Positions 25,795-36,268 are shown, counted from the first letter of the stretch. The stretch: DNA of 64,000 nt from Candidatus Fraserbacteria bacterium (GCA_029262795.1 JAJCYT010000012.1:148100-212099); one strand, 5' to 3'. Notes: generated by a model not told the origin, from the letters alone. Translations and numbers: made by a program.

Positions 25795-27324
25795 ATGATG
25801 GAAAAATATCCGCTGCCAGGAACCAGGGAAGAAATTCAACAGTTCACCTGGTTGCAACAAAAGTTGACTCGACTGTTTGAAGAGGTATTTCCCGATCCAC
25901 AACAACCTCGTACGATTGTGGTCATTCCAAGCCTCACCTTAGATAAAGATGTGTTGTCAAGAATTACAGGGCTGCAACATTATGAAGAGCGAATGTTGTT
26001 TGCACTCATGTTGCTGCGCATGCCGCGCACCCAGTTAATTTACATCACAAGCCAACCTATCCATCCTTCGATCATAGATTATTATCTGCATTTGCTCCCA
26101 GGGGTTCCGAGTATTCATGCCGCAAGACGACTCAAACTGTTCAGTTGCCATGACGCATCTCACACCCCTTTGACCCAGAAAATTCTGGAACGCCCTCGCC
26201 TGCTCAGTCGAATTCAAGACAATTTGGGCAACCCTCAAGATGCTCACATGACCTGTTTTACCGTAACACCCTTAGAGCGTACTTTGGCTGTGACACTGGG
26301 CATTCCCATATACGGCTGTGATCCTGACCTGGCTTACCACGGGAGCAAAAGCGGTGGCCGACGTATATTTCGCGAGGCTGGGGTTCAAATTCCTGAAGGG
26401 TTTGAAGGGCTCAAAAATGAACGTGATATTGTAGAAGGGCTTTCTGATCTAAAGCTCAAAAACCCAAAGCTCAAGCAAGCCGTGGTCAAGCTGGATGAAG
26501 GATTTTCTGGCGAAGGCAATGCCGTGTTTAAATACAACGGTTGTCCAACTGAAGGCAATCTTAACGCCTGGGTAAACAAAGAACTGTCCTCACGTCTTGC
26601 TTTTGAAGCCAAAGGTGAAACCTGGGAAACTTTTTCACACAAATTTTCTGAAATGGGCGGCATTGTGGAATCGTTTGTGGAGGGGGAACATATTCGCTCA
26701 CCTTCGATGCAGGGAAGAATTGATCCTTTAGGAAATATTGAAATTGTCTCGACCCACGACCAAGTGTTAGGCGGCCCCTCCGGCCAGGTGTTTTTAGGGT
26801 GTACCTTTCCAGCCCACGGCGCTTATCGGCTTGAAATTCAAGAGGCAGGACAACGCGTGGGCAGTGTTTTACAAAAACAGCAAATTCTGGGGCGATACGG
26901 GGTGGATTTCATTTCCGTAAAAGAAGGCGAGCAATGGGCACATTACGCCATCGAAATCAACATTCGAAAAGGGGGAACCACTCACCCTTACTTGATGTTA
27001 CAGTTTCTTACAGACGGCTATTACGATACCAAAGCTGGCTTATACAAAACCCCATCTGATCAAACCCGTTACTATTATGCTTCGGACAACCTTCAGAAAG
27101 ATATTTATAAAGGGCTCACCCCTAAAGATCTGATAGATATCGTGGTCTACCACAACCTGCACTTTCACAGCGCATTACAAAAAGGCGTGATGTTCCACTT
27201 GATTGGCGCACTTTCAGAATATGGAAAACTTGGCATCATGTGCATTTCTGATACGCCAGGAAAGGCACAGGCGCTCTATGAAGAAACCATTTCTGTACTC
27301 GATGCTGAAGCGGGTCACGTTTAA
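25795..27324 (+). CDS. ATP-grasp ligase related to peptide ligase PGM1
   Basis: A 509-residue ATP-grasp protein. The central part has an ATP-binding lysine strand QAVVKLDEGFSGEGNAVF, a glycine loop, VESFVEGEHIRSPSMQG, and the Mg-binding end AIEINIRKGGTTHP. The C-terminal 80 residues (DLIDIVVYHNLHFHSALQ, GALSEYGKLGIM) look like the PGM1 C-terminal domain, named for the pheganomycin peptide ligase. Such enzymes join a carboxylate to an amine via acyl phosphate. The start is the ATG at 25795 (or 25798). An extended -10 (TGCTATGAT at 25719-25727) may add a second promoter. Confidence 0.75.
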   Translation: MMEKYPLPGTREEIQQFTWLQQKLTRLFEEVFPDPQQPRTIVVIPSLTLDKDVLSRITGLQHYEERMLFALMLLRMPRTQLIYITSQPIHPSIIDYYLHLLPGVPSIHAARRLKLFSCHDASHTPLTQKILERPRLLSRIQDNLGNPQDAHMTCFTVTPLERTLAVTLGIPIYGCDPDLAYHGSKSGGRRIFREAGVQIPEGFEGLKNERDIVEGLSDLKLKNPKLKQAVVKLDEGFSGEGNAVFKYNGCPTEGNLNAWVNKELSSRLAFEAKGETWETFSHKFSEMGGIVESFVEGEHIRSPSMQGRIDPLGNIEIVSTHDQVLGGPSGQVFLGCTFPAHGAYRLEIQEAGQRVGSVLQKQQILGRYGVDFISVKEGEQWAHYAIEINIRKGGTTHPYLMLQFLTDGYYDTKAGLYKTPSDQTRYYYASDNLQKDIYKGLTPKDLIDIVVYHNLHFHSALQKGVMFHLIGALSEYGKLGIMCISDTPGKAQALYEETISVLDAEAGHV

Positions 27325-27346
27325 CTGTTTTTGTTTCAAGAATTTA

Positions 27347-30300
27347 TCACGCGGATGAATCTGCTCTGGCAGGGACACTGCCGTTGGTCACCCACAGTTC
27401 AATCAGGAACATAATTTTAAGATCTGAAATCGCTTCACCTGTGCCAGGCACAATGTCTCCCACAGTCCAAAGTCCAACACATGTTGTGATTTCAGCATCA
27501 TCAATACGGCTGTTGTCATTGGCATCGCACACGGATTCAATACTGACGCCGGTGGTGCCAAGTACATTGACCATCACTGTTTGACTGTCGTTTTGAGTGC
27601 TCACTGTCACAGCACATTCACCACCACGTGGAAAGACCACGTTGAAGTCAACCTCTATTTCAGTGGCTGGATTCAACGTGCGAGTGACTGCGTTGCTTTC
27701 TATAAAATCGGAACACTCGACCCTCAGCTTCAACGACTGTGACCCCTCTTCTGTTCCGTTGTTGCGAACAAGAGCATTGATCGAGAAAGGCTCACCCACG
27801 TTGGCGGTTTCCGGCACATTCAGTTCCACCAATTGAAAATTCACATCGGTTTCAACAGCAGGCTCACCCAACCAGGGTTCATAACTAATTTTGTCGGTGA
27901 CACGACCACCCAAGCCGTTAGGGTTACCATCGCCATCTGGGCCAGAAGGTTCGCCCCACCAATTGTTGGTGGCGTCAATCTGCTCACCTGGCTTTAAGCC
28001 CATAGCATCAATGGCATACCCTCTGTGATTTGCAATGTTATTGTTGTTGATATTGGTATCAATCGAACGTGTTGCCAAGATACCAATGCGCCCATCTCGG
28101 ATGGAGTTGTTGATCACACTGATGCTGATGGCCTGCAAACTGATACCGACACCGGCACCATTCTTACCTTTAATTTGATTACCATCAATCACCAACTGAC
28201 CCCCACGATCATTTGCACGCAATGTAATACCCGTATTATTTCGATAAAAAATATTGCCAACCAAAGAGACTTCTGAAAGATCGTCAGAGCCATCGACAAA
28301 GGCACCCTGCTCATCGTTGTCGTTGGCAGTCGAACCTTCGATGGAAAGGTTTCGGCCATTTTCACCTTGAATTTTTAAGCGGATACCAACGTGGTTTTGA
28401 TTGGCAACCACATTGGTCAAATGAATGTTGTTCATATCTTGTGCGGAGTTGATGTCCACACCTGATCCAACGGAATCTTGATTCTGGTCGTTGCCTTCAA
28501 ATGTTGCGTCCTGAAAACGAACATCGTTGGTATCATCCACTGAATTAATCTGAACCCCATGATCATCGTTCTGACCAGCATTGATGGAAGACCCTTCAAC
28601 CTGATCAACATTGTCTCCCAAGATCAAAATGCCATTGCCGGCCCCAATGGGTGCGCTGGCCCCATTTCGATAGAACTGCCCATTCGTGAACAACACTTGA
28701 TCAATGTCTGCCAAATTTGATGCAACAGCAGCAGCAACACGGGCAACAGGCACGGTTCCTGCTGGAGGAATTCTAAAGCCATAGAACACGTTTCCGAGCG
28801 TACTATTGTTTGCATCCAATAAAACGCCATTACCACCATTGTCATTGGCTTCACCGCCATCCCAAAGAAAATCTCGGATGTCACCAAACGCGCTGATTTC
28901 CAAGCCTTCTCCGGAAAGTGCAAAAGGAACCCTTTGCGTGCTTAATCCATTTTTGTTGATCTTGTTGTTGTAGAACCTGGCCCCATCAATATCGCTGCCA
29001 GAGCTGCTTAAAAAGACGCCGTTATTGCAGTTTTCGGACACTTCATTGTCGCGAAAAATGATATCTGAAATGTCATTCTGTACAAAGATGCCAAGCCCAT
29101 CACCATGAGGCAACACACTTGCACATGGCCCTGGTGTAAATTGCACCGGCCCTGAATTGGCCGCACCATTCAGAGTGAACACACCACGACCGTTGTTCCA
29201 AAACACATTGCCTTCAAAAATCGCGTTTTCTACATCCCCAGTGAGTGCATATCCTGGGTAGGTTCTTGCAAAAATAGCGTTACCAGGCAATCCAATGCTG
29301 ACACCGGAACCTGCATTTAAACGAATATTGTTATAGCGAAACACTAAATCTTTGATGTCGCCTGAATTGAGAATCGTCACCCCATCAAAAGGCATATCTG
29401 CTCGAGATAAAATACCTCCCACTGGTGCAAATCGGGCTGTTGGGCCATTCGCGTTCATCGGAAACAAACAACCGCTACCCAATGTATCGAGGTTGGCGCC
29501 ATTGTCGTTGATCACATTATTCTCAAACACCATGTGGTCAATATCCTGAACGCCACCAGCCACAGCCAAACTAGGTAATGCCGTTTGACTGTAAATCAAT
29601 ATGCCAGCACAGGCATTGCCTGTAATGCCTTCTTCAAATTGGGCATCGTGGTTGTCAATGATATAAAAATCTTCGATATCGCCAGAGTTATTGATTTCTA
29701 AACCCGTACAAGTTTCTGTACAAACACCATTGGCCCCACCGAAACCATTCCGCATCACAATGTTGTTTTTGAAGAGAATGTTTTTAAGCTTGGTGATCTC
29801 ATCTCCCCATTCAACACCTTCATTACCATTGCGAAGGAAATAGTTGCCTTGAATGACAATTTGTTCTTGATCACCACTGTTTTCAAAATCCAGTCCTTCA
29901 TCGGAATTATCATCGAAAATGTTTCCGATGAAGAAAATGCCTTCATCTTCAGAGGCGCCGCCCATGTCACCCACAGAGTCATCGAACTCAATGCCATCAT
30001 CTTGTGAGTTTGGTGGACCACATGGGATGAAGTCCCCACCATTGTTGCGGATAGTGTTGTACAAAAAACGGTAATTTTCGATATTCTGAACAGGGGCATT
30101 GCCACCAAACTCAACTTCGATGCCATCACTGCAATTTCTCTGGATAAAGGCATGTTGAATGGTGATGTCTTCTCCAGCCTGACCTGCGGGGCGTGGGTTG
30201 TTGGGGCCAAATGTGGAGTATAAACTTCCACCACCATCTGCACCAATTGTAATACCATCTGTCACACAGTTTTGCACGGTGATGCCTTGATTAGCCTGAT

Positions 30301-30835
30301 CTCCACCAAACGTTACATTGTTTGCAGCAATCAAAACACACTCGTCAATAAGTGCAGTAATAAAATTCGAAGCTTGACCATCAATGACGGTTACCTCAGC
30401 ACCATCCCTGGAACGGATGGTTAGTCCTTCCATCAGAAAAAAACCAGAAGAGAAAACCGCAGCCGCAGCCGCCAACGTCTGACCAGCAACCAGAACCTGA
30501 CCAGTTCCATTTGCCGGAGCAAGAACTGCATCAATGATCGGATCTGTTAAAAAATAAGTGCCTGGAGCCAACACCAACTCATCACCCGGTTGAGGTTGAA
30601 CGCCCGCATCAGGGCCAGTGGTGGGAGCAAATCCAGCAGCAGCACGCACCAAATCGCAAGCCGTGTAAACCACCGCGGCTGAACAAGGTGCAACAGGTGC
30701 CAAAACCGGATAAATCCGAATCACTCGGGCATCTGCCGACTGAAACAGCAGCCCTAAAAATAGCACGCTCATGACCACAAAAGAATATAAATAGCGCATC
30801 AATAAAATTTTCAAAACGTTTCTTTTAACCCCCAT
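27347..30835 (-). CDS. Large right-handed beta-helix surface protein with dockerin-like tail
   Basis: An 1162-residue exported protein. After a signal peptide (LYSFVVMSVLFLGLLFQSADA) comes a head like that of the other two (TTGPDAGVQPQPGDELVLAPG), then about 850 residues of Asn/Gly/Asp-rich helix coils, and an Ig-like CARDB-type domain (FQLVELNVPETANVGEPFSI ... GGECAVTVS). It ends with the EF-hand/dockerin-like module (DANDNSRIDDAEI, W, DIVPGTGEAI, W) in place of a FlgD-like tail. An ATG at 30799 is an alternative start. It has no copy of the direct-repeat operator. Confidence 0.83.
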   Translation of the reverse strand: MGVKRNVLKILLMRYLYSFVVMSVLFLGLLFQSADARVIRIYPVLAPVAPCSAAVVYTACDLVRAAAGFAPTTGPDAGVQPQPGDELVLAPGTYFLTDPIIDAVLAPANGTGQVLVAGQTLAAAAAVFSSGFFLMEGLTIRSRDGAEVTVIDGQASNFITALIDECVLIAANNVTFGGDQANQGITVQNCVTDGITIGADGGGSLYSTFGPNNPRPAGQAGEDITIQHAFIQRNCSDGIEVEFGGNAPVQNIENYRFLYNTIRNNGGDFIPCGPPNSQDDGIEFDDSVGDMGGASEDEGIFFIGNIFDDNSDEGLDFENSGDQEQIVIQGNYFLRNGNEGVEWGDEITKLKNILFKNNIVMRNGFGGANGVCTETCTGLEINNSGDIEDFYIIDNHDAQFEEGITGNACAGILIYSQTALPSLAVAGGVQDIDHMVFENNVINDNGANLDTLGSGCLFPMNANGPTARFAPVGGILSRADMPFDGVTILNSGDIKDLVFRYNNIRLNAGSGVSIGLPGNAIFARTYPGYALTGDVENAIFEGNVFWNNGRGVFTLNGAANSGPVQFTPGPCASVLPHGDGLGIFVQNDISDIIFRDNEVSENCNNGVFLSSSGSDIDGARFYNNKINKNGLSTQRVPFALSGEGLEISAFGDIRDFLWDGGEANDNGGNGVLLDANNSTLGNVFYGFRIPPAGTVPVARVAAAVASNLADIDQVLFTNGQFYRNGASAPIGAGNGILILGDNVDQVEGSSINAGQNDDHGVQINSVDDTNDVRFQDATFEGNDQNQDSVGSGVDINSAQDMNNIHLTNVVANQNHVGIRLKIQGENGRNLSIEGSTANDNDEQGAFVDGSDDLSEVSLVGNIFYRNNTGITLRANDRGGQLVIDGNQIKGKNGAGVGISLQAISISVINNSIRDGRIGILATRSIDTNINNNNIANHRGYAIDAMGLKPGEQIDATNNWWGEPSGPDGDGNPNGLGGRVTDKISYEPWLGEPAVETDVNFQLVELNVPETANVGEPFSINALVRNNGTEEGSQSLKLRVECSDFIESNAVTRTLNPATEIEVDFNVVFPRGGECAVTVSTQNDSQTVMVNVLGTTGVSIESVCDANDNSRIDDAEITTCVGLWTVGDIVPGTGEAISDLKIMFLIELWVTNGSVPARADSSA

Positions 30836-30961
30836 TAAGATTACTACTCACCAACAGTATTCATTTCATAATCTATCGGCTGAGTTTATTCTAATAATGT
30901 CATGATTTCAACGAACTTTATCCACAGATTAAATGCCATCAAGTACAAAAAAACAACGAGT

Positions 30962-32524
30962 TTAAACCGAAAGCAAATACCTTTGAGCCAATTGTGTGAA
31001 GGCTTTGATTTGCTGACGCTGCCAGGCTTCATCTTGGTGCAGTTCGATCGCCATGAGCCATGCCACCTCAGAGGCTGCTTCGATACTGGCTCTGGCGTCT
31101 AACAACAAAGCGCGTGTACGGCGCGAAAGTACATCTTCCACAGTTCGGGCCATTTCCTTACGAACCGCCCAAACCACCTCAGATTTGAGATAAGGCAGGC
31201 GTGGATGCAATGGCTGTCCCAATTCGGGGTCTAAAATGGCCAATTGCTGAATGGATTCAGCGTCTGCTCCATAAATAGAAAGCCCGTTAAATGAGCCTGA
31301 TTGCTTTGTCCAGCCCTTAAGATGAAGTTTTTCTGTTGTGGAGTTGTGTTGGGGCAGTTTTCCCAGCGTTTCCGCCCGGTTAATGGTGTCATTGCCCATA
31401 TTTCGATATGTGGTCCACTTGCCACCAGTGATGGTGAGCAAACCAGAATCTGAAACAAACAAGCTGTGTTCGCGTGATAAACCGGCCGTTTTCTGGGAAC
31501 CTTCTTTGCTCCCACTGACCAATGGGCGCAACCCGGCAAACACACTCATCACATCTGTCGGTTGTGGTTGCTTGGTGAGATACCGCCCAACATGAGACAA
31601 CAAAAACACCACTTCTTCTCCCAATGCCTTCGGCTCCAAAGAAGCTTGATCCACCGGTGTATCAGTTGTGCCAACCAACACACGATCGTGCCAGGGAATG
31701 GCAAACAATACGCGCCCATCATCGGTGTTGGGAATCATCAGGGCGCTATCGCCTGGCAAGAAAGACTTGTCCAGCACCACATGAATGCCCTGGCTGACTG
31801 ACAACAAATGGGGCGCTTCGGGATTGTCCAGATGACGAATTGTATCCGTAAAAATGCCAGTGGCATTGACCACCACCTTGGCTTGAATTTTGTGGACAAG
31901 TCCCGTTTCCAAATCTTCAGCCGTAACACCAGCAACCTGATGGTTGGCCTTTAGTACGCCATTCACCTTCATGTAGTTGAGTGGAACCCCACCTTGGCCA
32001 GCCATAGTTCGAGCCAAAGACATGGCCAATCGAGCGTCATCAAACTGCCCATCGTAAAAGAGCGTGCCGCCTTTTAGGCCGTCTGATTCAATTGTGGGGA
32101 GATGTTTTATGGTGTCTTCTCGCGAAAGATGTTTAGAAGGCCCCAAGTTCAACTTGCCTGCCAAAAAGTCATAAACTTTCAAACCAATGGCATAAAAAGG
32201 CACTTCCCACCATTTGTAATGGGGCATCACCAACCCCAGGCGATGCACCAGATGTGGCGCGTTTTGCACCAACAGGCCACGCTCGTGGAGGGCCTCCCGA
32301 ACGAGAGAAATATTCCCCTGTTTGAGATAACGAACCCCGCCATGAATCAGTTTGGTGCTGCGACTGGACGTGCCTTTGGCAAAATCGCTCTGCTCCAGCA
32401 ATAGCGTTTTATGACCACGGGAAGCCGCTTCCAATCCGCAGCCCAGCCCTGTGGCCCCACCACCAATGATGACAACATCCCAAACTTGGTTTTGGTCTTG
32501 TATTTTCGATAAATCTCGCTTCAT
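30962..32524 (-). CDS. glpD: Glycerol-3-phosphate dehydrogenase, FAD-dependent
   Basis: A 520-residue GlpD/GlpA-type enzyme. The FAD motif is DVVIIGGGATGLGCGLEAASRG; then KGTSSRSTKLIHGGVRYL, a family hallmark. The second half has TGGKWTTYRNMG. It oxidises sn-glycerol 3-phosphate to dihydroxyacetone phosphate at the membrane, passing electrons to quinone. It is the last of four minus-strand genes (GntR, aldehyde dehydrogenase, glpK, glpD), so glycerol use appears to be the operon's core. Confidence 0.93.
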   Translation of the reverse strand: MKRDLSKIQDQNQVWDVVIIGGGATGLGCGLEAASRGHKTLLLEQSDFAKGTSSRSTKLIHGGVRYLKQGNISLVREALHERGLLVQNAPHLVHRLGLVMPHYKWWEVPFYAIGLKVYDFLAGKLNLGPSKHLSREDTIKHLPTIESDGLKGGTLFYDGQFDDARLAMSLARTMAGQGGVPLNYMKVNGVLKANHQVAGVTAEDLETGLVHKIQAKVVVNATGIFTDTIRHLDNPEAPHLLSVSQGIHVVLDKSFLPGDSALMIPNTDDGRVLFAIPWHDRVLVGTTDTPVDQASLEPKALGEEVVFLLSHVGRYLTKQPQPTDVMSVFAGLRPLVSGSKEGSQKTAGLSREHSLFVSDSGLLTITGGKWTTYRNMGNDTINRAETLGKLPQHNSTTEKLHLKGWTKQSGSFNGLSIYGADAESIQQLAILDPELGQPLHPRLPYLKSEVVWAVRKEMARTVEDVLSRRTRALLLDARASIEAASEVAWLMAIELHQDEAWQRQQIKAFTQLAQRYLLSV

Positions 32525-32580
32525 AAATTCGCCCAGAACAACGTAAATTTTTTAGAACCGGTTTTTGCAGTCCAAATCGT

Positions 32581-32610
32581 GCCCCCTTGTGTAAGGGGGT
32601 TGGGGGTTAG
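32581..32610. repeat. Dispersed CCCCCAACCCCCTT repeat, copy 2
   Basis: GCCCCCTTGTGTAAGGGGGTTGG and onward, the inverse of copy 3 at 54988. It overlaps the stop codon of glpK (32607-32609) and can form a GCCCCCTT/AAGGGGGT hairpin. It could act as terminator or attenuator between glpK and glpD. Confidence 0.65.
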
Positions 32611-34097
32611 GAGGCCCACCCTTTAGATCGGTCCAGTGCTTTTTGCCAACCGGCTTGGAGCGCTTGGACTTTTTCGGTAGTCATTTGAGGCTCAAATGTG
32701 TGTTCAATTTGCCATTGTTGGGCAATTTCTTCTTGATCCTTCCAATAACCGACAGCCAAACCTGCGAGATATGCAGCCCCCAATGCTGTGGTTTCCAACA
32801 TCTTTGGACGGATCACGGACACACCCAGTAAATCCGATTGAAACTGCATCAACAGATTGTTGGCTGCTGCGCCGCCATCCACACGCAATTGAGTTAAATC
32901 AATATCAGAATCTGCAATCATGGCATTGACCAAATCTGCTGATTGAAAGGCGATACTTTCCAGCGCCGCACGGGCCAAGTGTGCCGCTGTTACGCCGCGG
33001 GACAATCCGACAATGGTGCCTCTGGCATAAGGGTCCCAATGGGGCGCACCCAACCCGGCAAAAGCGGGGACCAGATAAGCGCCTTCGGTGTCTTGGACAC
33101 TGGATGCTAATGCTTCAATTTCTGAAGAATCTTTAATGATGCCCAGGCCATCACGCAGCCATTGCACCACAGCGCCGGCGACAAAGACACTGCCTTCGAG
33201 CGCGTATTCAGTTCGATCTCCAATCTTCCATGCAACGGTAGTGAGAAGATTGTTTTTGGAGGGAACGGGTTTGTCACCCGTGTTCATCAACATGAAACAA
33301 CCTGTGCCATAGGTGTTCTTCACCATCCCAGGCTGGGTGCAGGCTTGGCCAAATAAGGCCGCATGCTGATCACCTGCAATCCCCGCAATGGGGATGGATG
33401 TTGAAAATACATCGATGTCTGTTTCGCCATAAACTTCGCTGGAAGAACGGACTTCTGGCAAGATGGATCGAGGCACATTTAGAATATTTAACAGTTCATC
33501 ATCCCAATCGAGATCGTGAATATTGAACATCAACGTTCGACAAGCGTTGCTGACATCTGTGATGTGAACTTTTCCAGCGGTCAATTTCCAAACCAACCAG
33601 GCGTCAATGGTGCCAAAAGCCAGTTCACCAGCCTCTGCTTTGGTTCGTGCACCTTCTACATGATCGATAATCCAACGAGCTTTGGTACCTGAAAAATAGG
33701 CATCCAACACAAGGCCGGTTTTTTGCTGAAAGGTATTGACATGACCAGCGGCTTTGAGTTGATCGCAAAATTCAGCCGTGCGTCGATCCTGCCACACAAT
33801 TGCATGATGAATCGGCTCGCCCGTTTTTCGATCCCAAACGACGGTGGTTTCACGCTGATTGGTAATGCCGATGGCGGCAATGTCCGCAGCCTTTAGGTTG
33901 GCTTTTTGTAGCGCTTCAATGACAACACCCATTTGGCAGGCCCAAATTTCATTGGCATCGTGTTCTACCCAGCCCGAATGTGGAAAATGTTGCGTAAATT
34001 CTTTTTGCGCCAAGGCGTGAATTTCACCTGCGTGATCGAACACTATGGCACGGGAACTGGTGGTGCCTTGATCCAAAGCCAGGATAAATTGGGTCAC
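32607..34097 (-). CDS. glpK: Glycerol kinase
   Basis: A 496-residue FGGY-family kinase: [19 protein letters not shown] at the N-terminus, the glycerol-binding [10 protein letters not shown] and [10 protein letters not shown] segments, [12 protein letters not shown], and the second-domain [19 protein letters not shown]. It phosphorylates glycerol for GlpD. The start is 13 bp after the aldehyde dehydrogenase stop, so the two are co-transcribed. Length is exactly that of the family (about 500). Confidence 0.95.
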   Translation of the reverse strand: MTQFILALDQGTTSSRAIVFDHAGEIHALAQKEFTQHFPHSGWVEHDANEIWACQMGVVIEALQKANLKAADIAAIGITNQRETTVVWDRKTGEPIHHAIVWQDRRTAEFCDQLKAAGHVNTFQQKTGLVLDAYFSGTKARWIIDHVEGARTKAEAGELAFGTIDAWLVWKLTAGKVHITDVSNACRTLMFNIHDLDWDDELLNILNVPRSILPEVRSSSEVYGETDIDVFSTSIPIAGIAGDQHAALFGQACTQPGMVKNTYGTGCFMLMNTGDKPVPSKNNLLTTVAWKIGDRTEYALEGSVFVAGAVVQWLRDGLGIIKDSSEIEALASSVQDTEGAYLVPAFAGLGAPHWDPYARGTIVGLSRGVTAAHLARAALESIAFQSADLVNAMIADSDIDLTQLRVDGGAAANNLLMQFQSDLLGVSVIRPKMLETTALGAAYLAGLAVGYWKDQEEIAQQWQIEHTFEPQMTTEKVQALQAGWQKALDRSKGWAS

Positions 34098-34110
34098 TGT
34101 TCACGCTCCG

Positions 34111-35547
34111 TTACGATGGCAGGCCAATCGAGATGTACTTGGTTTCCAAATATTCCTCAATGCCCCAAGGGCCACCTTCACGACCTAAACCACTGTTTTT
34201 AACGCCGCCAAAAGGTGCTTGTGGTGTAGAAGGTACCCCATCATTGACGCCGATGATGCCATAATCCAACGCTTCAGCGACACGGTAGGTGCGACCCAAA
34301 TCACGCGTCCAGAAGTAAGCAGCCAAACCATAGGGTGTGTTGTTGGCTTTTTGGATCACTTCATCTTCGGAATCAAAACTGAGAATCGGCGCCACCGGCC
34401 CAAATGTTTCTTCCTGAACCACCTGCATATCGTCATTGACATTCAAAAGGACGGTGGGATGATAGAAAAGGCCTTCTTTCAATGCGCCACCTGTAACGGC
34501 TTCTGCACCTTTTTCAATCGCATCCCGCACATGTCGATCAACTTTATCAACGGCTTGTTGATTGACCAACGGTCCCACATGTGTCTCGTCAGCAAGTGGA
34601 TCACCCACGATGAGTTTTTTGGTGGCAGCGGTGTAAGCTTCCGCAAATTGATCTTTAATCTTTTTGTCCACATAAACACGATTGGCTGCCACACAGGACT
34701 GACCAATGCTGCGGAACTTGGCAATCATGGTTTGTTCCACAGCCTGATCGATGTCGGCATCTTCAAACACAATGAAAGGGGCGTGCCCGCCCAGTTCCAA
34801 GGAAATGCGTTTGATTGTGTCAGCCGCTTGCTTATAGAGTAATTTCCCAACAGGTGTTGACCCTGTAAAGGTGACTTTGCGAATACGAGAATCTTCCATC
34901 ATCACTTTAGAAACATGTACGGGATCTTGGGCGGTCATGACTTGGAAAACCCCAACTGGCCCGCCGGCTTTTTCCCAAAGCTGTGCCAGCTTCAGTGCAG
35001 TCAACGGTGTTGCTTCGGCAGGTTTGACCACAAAGGTACAACCCGCAGCCAATGCAGGCGCTGCTTTTCTCGCAATCATTGCAGAAGGAAAATTCCAAGG
35101 CGTCACAGCAAAAACCGGCCCTACAGGTTGTTCTTGTACCAACAATCGTTTGTTGGGAAATTGGCTCGGCACAGTGGTCCCATAAATGCGTTTGGCTTCC
35201 TGTGAATACCATTCAATAAATAAAGCTGAAAAATTGACCTCTCCACGTGCCTCGGTAATGGTTTTGCCCATTTCCATGGAAATGGTTCGAGCCACATCTT
35301 CGCTGTGTTCACGCAACAACTGTCCCCATTTTTCCAGAACAGCTGAACGTTCGTAAGCCGTCAGGCTTTTCCAGCTTTGAAAAGCATTCGCTGTTGCTTC
35401 GATGGCTTGATTGGCTTGTTCAGAACCGCAATCGGCCACCTCAGCAATCACTTCACCTGTGGCGGGATTGGTGACAGAAAATGTGTTGCCAGTGTTCACC
35501 CATTCTCCCGCAATAAACGCTTTATTTAGTGTTTGAACATCAACCAT
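34111..35547 (-). CDS. gabD: NAD(P)-dependent aldehyde dehydrogenase, succinate-semialdehyde type
   Basis: A 478-residue ALDH. ELGGHAPFIVFEDADID holds the catalytic glutamate and FRSIGQSCVAANRVYV the nucleophilic cysteine; the GQSC-x-AANR context and PFGGVKNSGLGREGG end are those of succinate-semialdehyde dehydrogenases (GabD/Sad). In this operon, between GntR and glpK, it may instead oxidise another aldehyde such as glyceraldehyde or lactaldehyde. The ATG at 35547 lies 12 nt after AAAGGAG; an in-frame TTG at 35559 directly abuts that site and cannot be used. Confidence 0.85.
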   Translation of the reverse strand: MVDVQTLNKAFIAGEWVNTGNTFSVTNPATGEVIAEVADCGSEQANQAIEATANAFQSWKSLTAYERSAVLEKWGQLLREHSEDVARTISMEMGKTITEARGEVNFSALFIEWYSQEAKRIYGTTVPSQFPNKRLLVQEQPVGPVFAVTPWNFPSAMIARKAAPALAAGCTFVVKPAEATPLTALKLAQLWEKAGGPVGVFQVMTAQDPVHVSKVMMEDSRIRKVTFTGSTPVGKLLYKQAADTIKRISLELGGHAPFIVFEDADIDQAVEQTMIAKFRSIGQSCVAANRVYVDKKIKDQFAEAYTAATKKLIVGDPLADETHVGPLVNQQAVDKVDRHVRDAIEKGAEAVTGGALKEGLFYHPTVLLNVNDDMQVVQEETFGPVAPILSFDSEDEVIQKANNTPYGLAAYFWTRDLGRTYRVAEALDYGIIGVNDGVPSTPQAPFGGVKNSGLGREGGPWGIEEYLETKYISIGLPS

Positions 35548-35555
35548 GATGATGT

Positions 35556-36239
35556 TCAACTCCTTTCGGATGACTCATTTTGCTCTTTTAAATAATTTTG
35601 TAATGCGATCCCCGCATGACGGACGTGGTCACGCATATAGTTTTCGGCTGCCTCGGGCTGTTTTTCCACAATGGCATTGAAAACCAGTTCGTGTTCATTT
35701 TTTGATGCCTTAAAACGCACGGGCGTCATCATAGAAGTGTTGATAAACAGCCCCACCTGATATTGAAAGGTGGATGCCACTTCAAGCAAACGCTGGTTAT
35801 TAGAGGCTTCCCAAAGCGTTTGATGAAATGCATTGTCCATTTCGCCATAGCTGTCAATGTGATCCTGGGCAAAAGTCAACTGTTCTTTCAATAAAGATTC
35901 CAATTGTTGAATGATGGCCTGATCCGCGTGTGTTGCCGCCAACCGGGCCGCAAGCCCCTCCACCACTTCACGCAATTCATAAATTTCTTTTAAATCGTGG
36001 GCATCCAGTTGGTGTACAAAAAAACCTTGGTGAGGCACATGAACGACCAACCCCTCTTGTGTTAAGGTAGTCAATGCTGATTTAATCGGCGTGGGCGAAA
36101 GGTCCATCACCTCAGACAACTCTCTCACCACCAGCTTTTTTCCTGGCTGTAACTGCTGATTTAAAATCTGCTCACGCAACGCAAGATAGGCCTGCGTTGC
36201 CAGTGTGGTTCGCTCAATAGATGTTGCAACATTCATCAT
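35556..36239 (-). CDS. GntR-family transcriptional regulator (FadR/FCD type)
   Basis: A 227-residue regulator. The winged helix-turn-helix spans residues about 13-75 (QAYLALREQILNQQLQPGKK, VRELSEVMDLSPTPIKSALTTL). The FCD effector domain follows (ELREVVEGLAARLAATHA, MDNAFHQTLWEASNN, FNAIVEKQPEAAENYMRDHV), with metal-binding His residues typical of FCD. It probably responds to a carboxylate. It opens the operon with the aldehyde dehydrogenase and glp genes. The ATG follows AAAGGGGTA. A palindromic candidate operator lies 30 bp upstream. Confidence 0.88.
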   Translation of the reverse strand: MMNVATSIERTTLATQAYLALREQILNQQLQPGKKLVVRELSEVMDLSPTPIKSALTTLTQEGLVVHVPHQGFFVHQLDAHDLKEIYELREVVEGLAARLAATHADQAIIQQLESLLKEQLTFAQDHIDSYGEMDNAFHQTLWEASNNQRLLEVASTFQYQVGLFINTSMMTPVRFKASKNEHELVFNAIVEKQPEAAENYMRDHVRHAGIALQNYLKEQNESSERS

Positions 36240-36268
36240 TACCCCTTTAACATTTCACTCAGTGTAGT

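Noticed and set aside
27347..30835. Possible direct-repeat operator before the large beta-helix gene
   Set aside because: The 130 bp before the start contain no TGTCACGG copy on the coding strand, so this gene is not placed in the proposed regulon.
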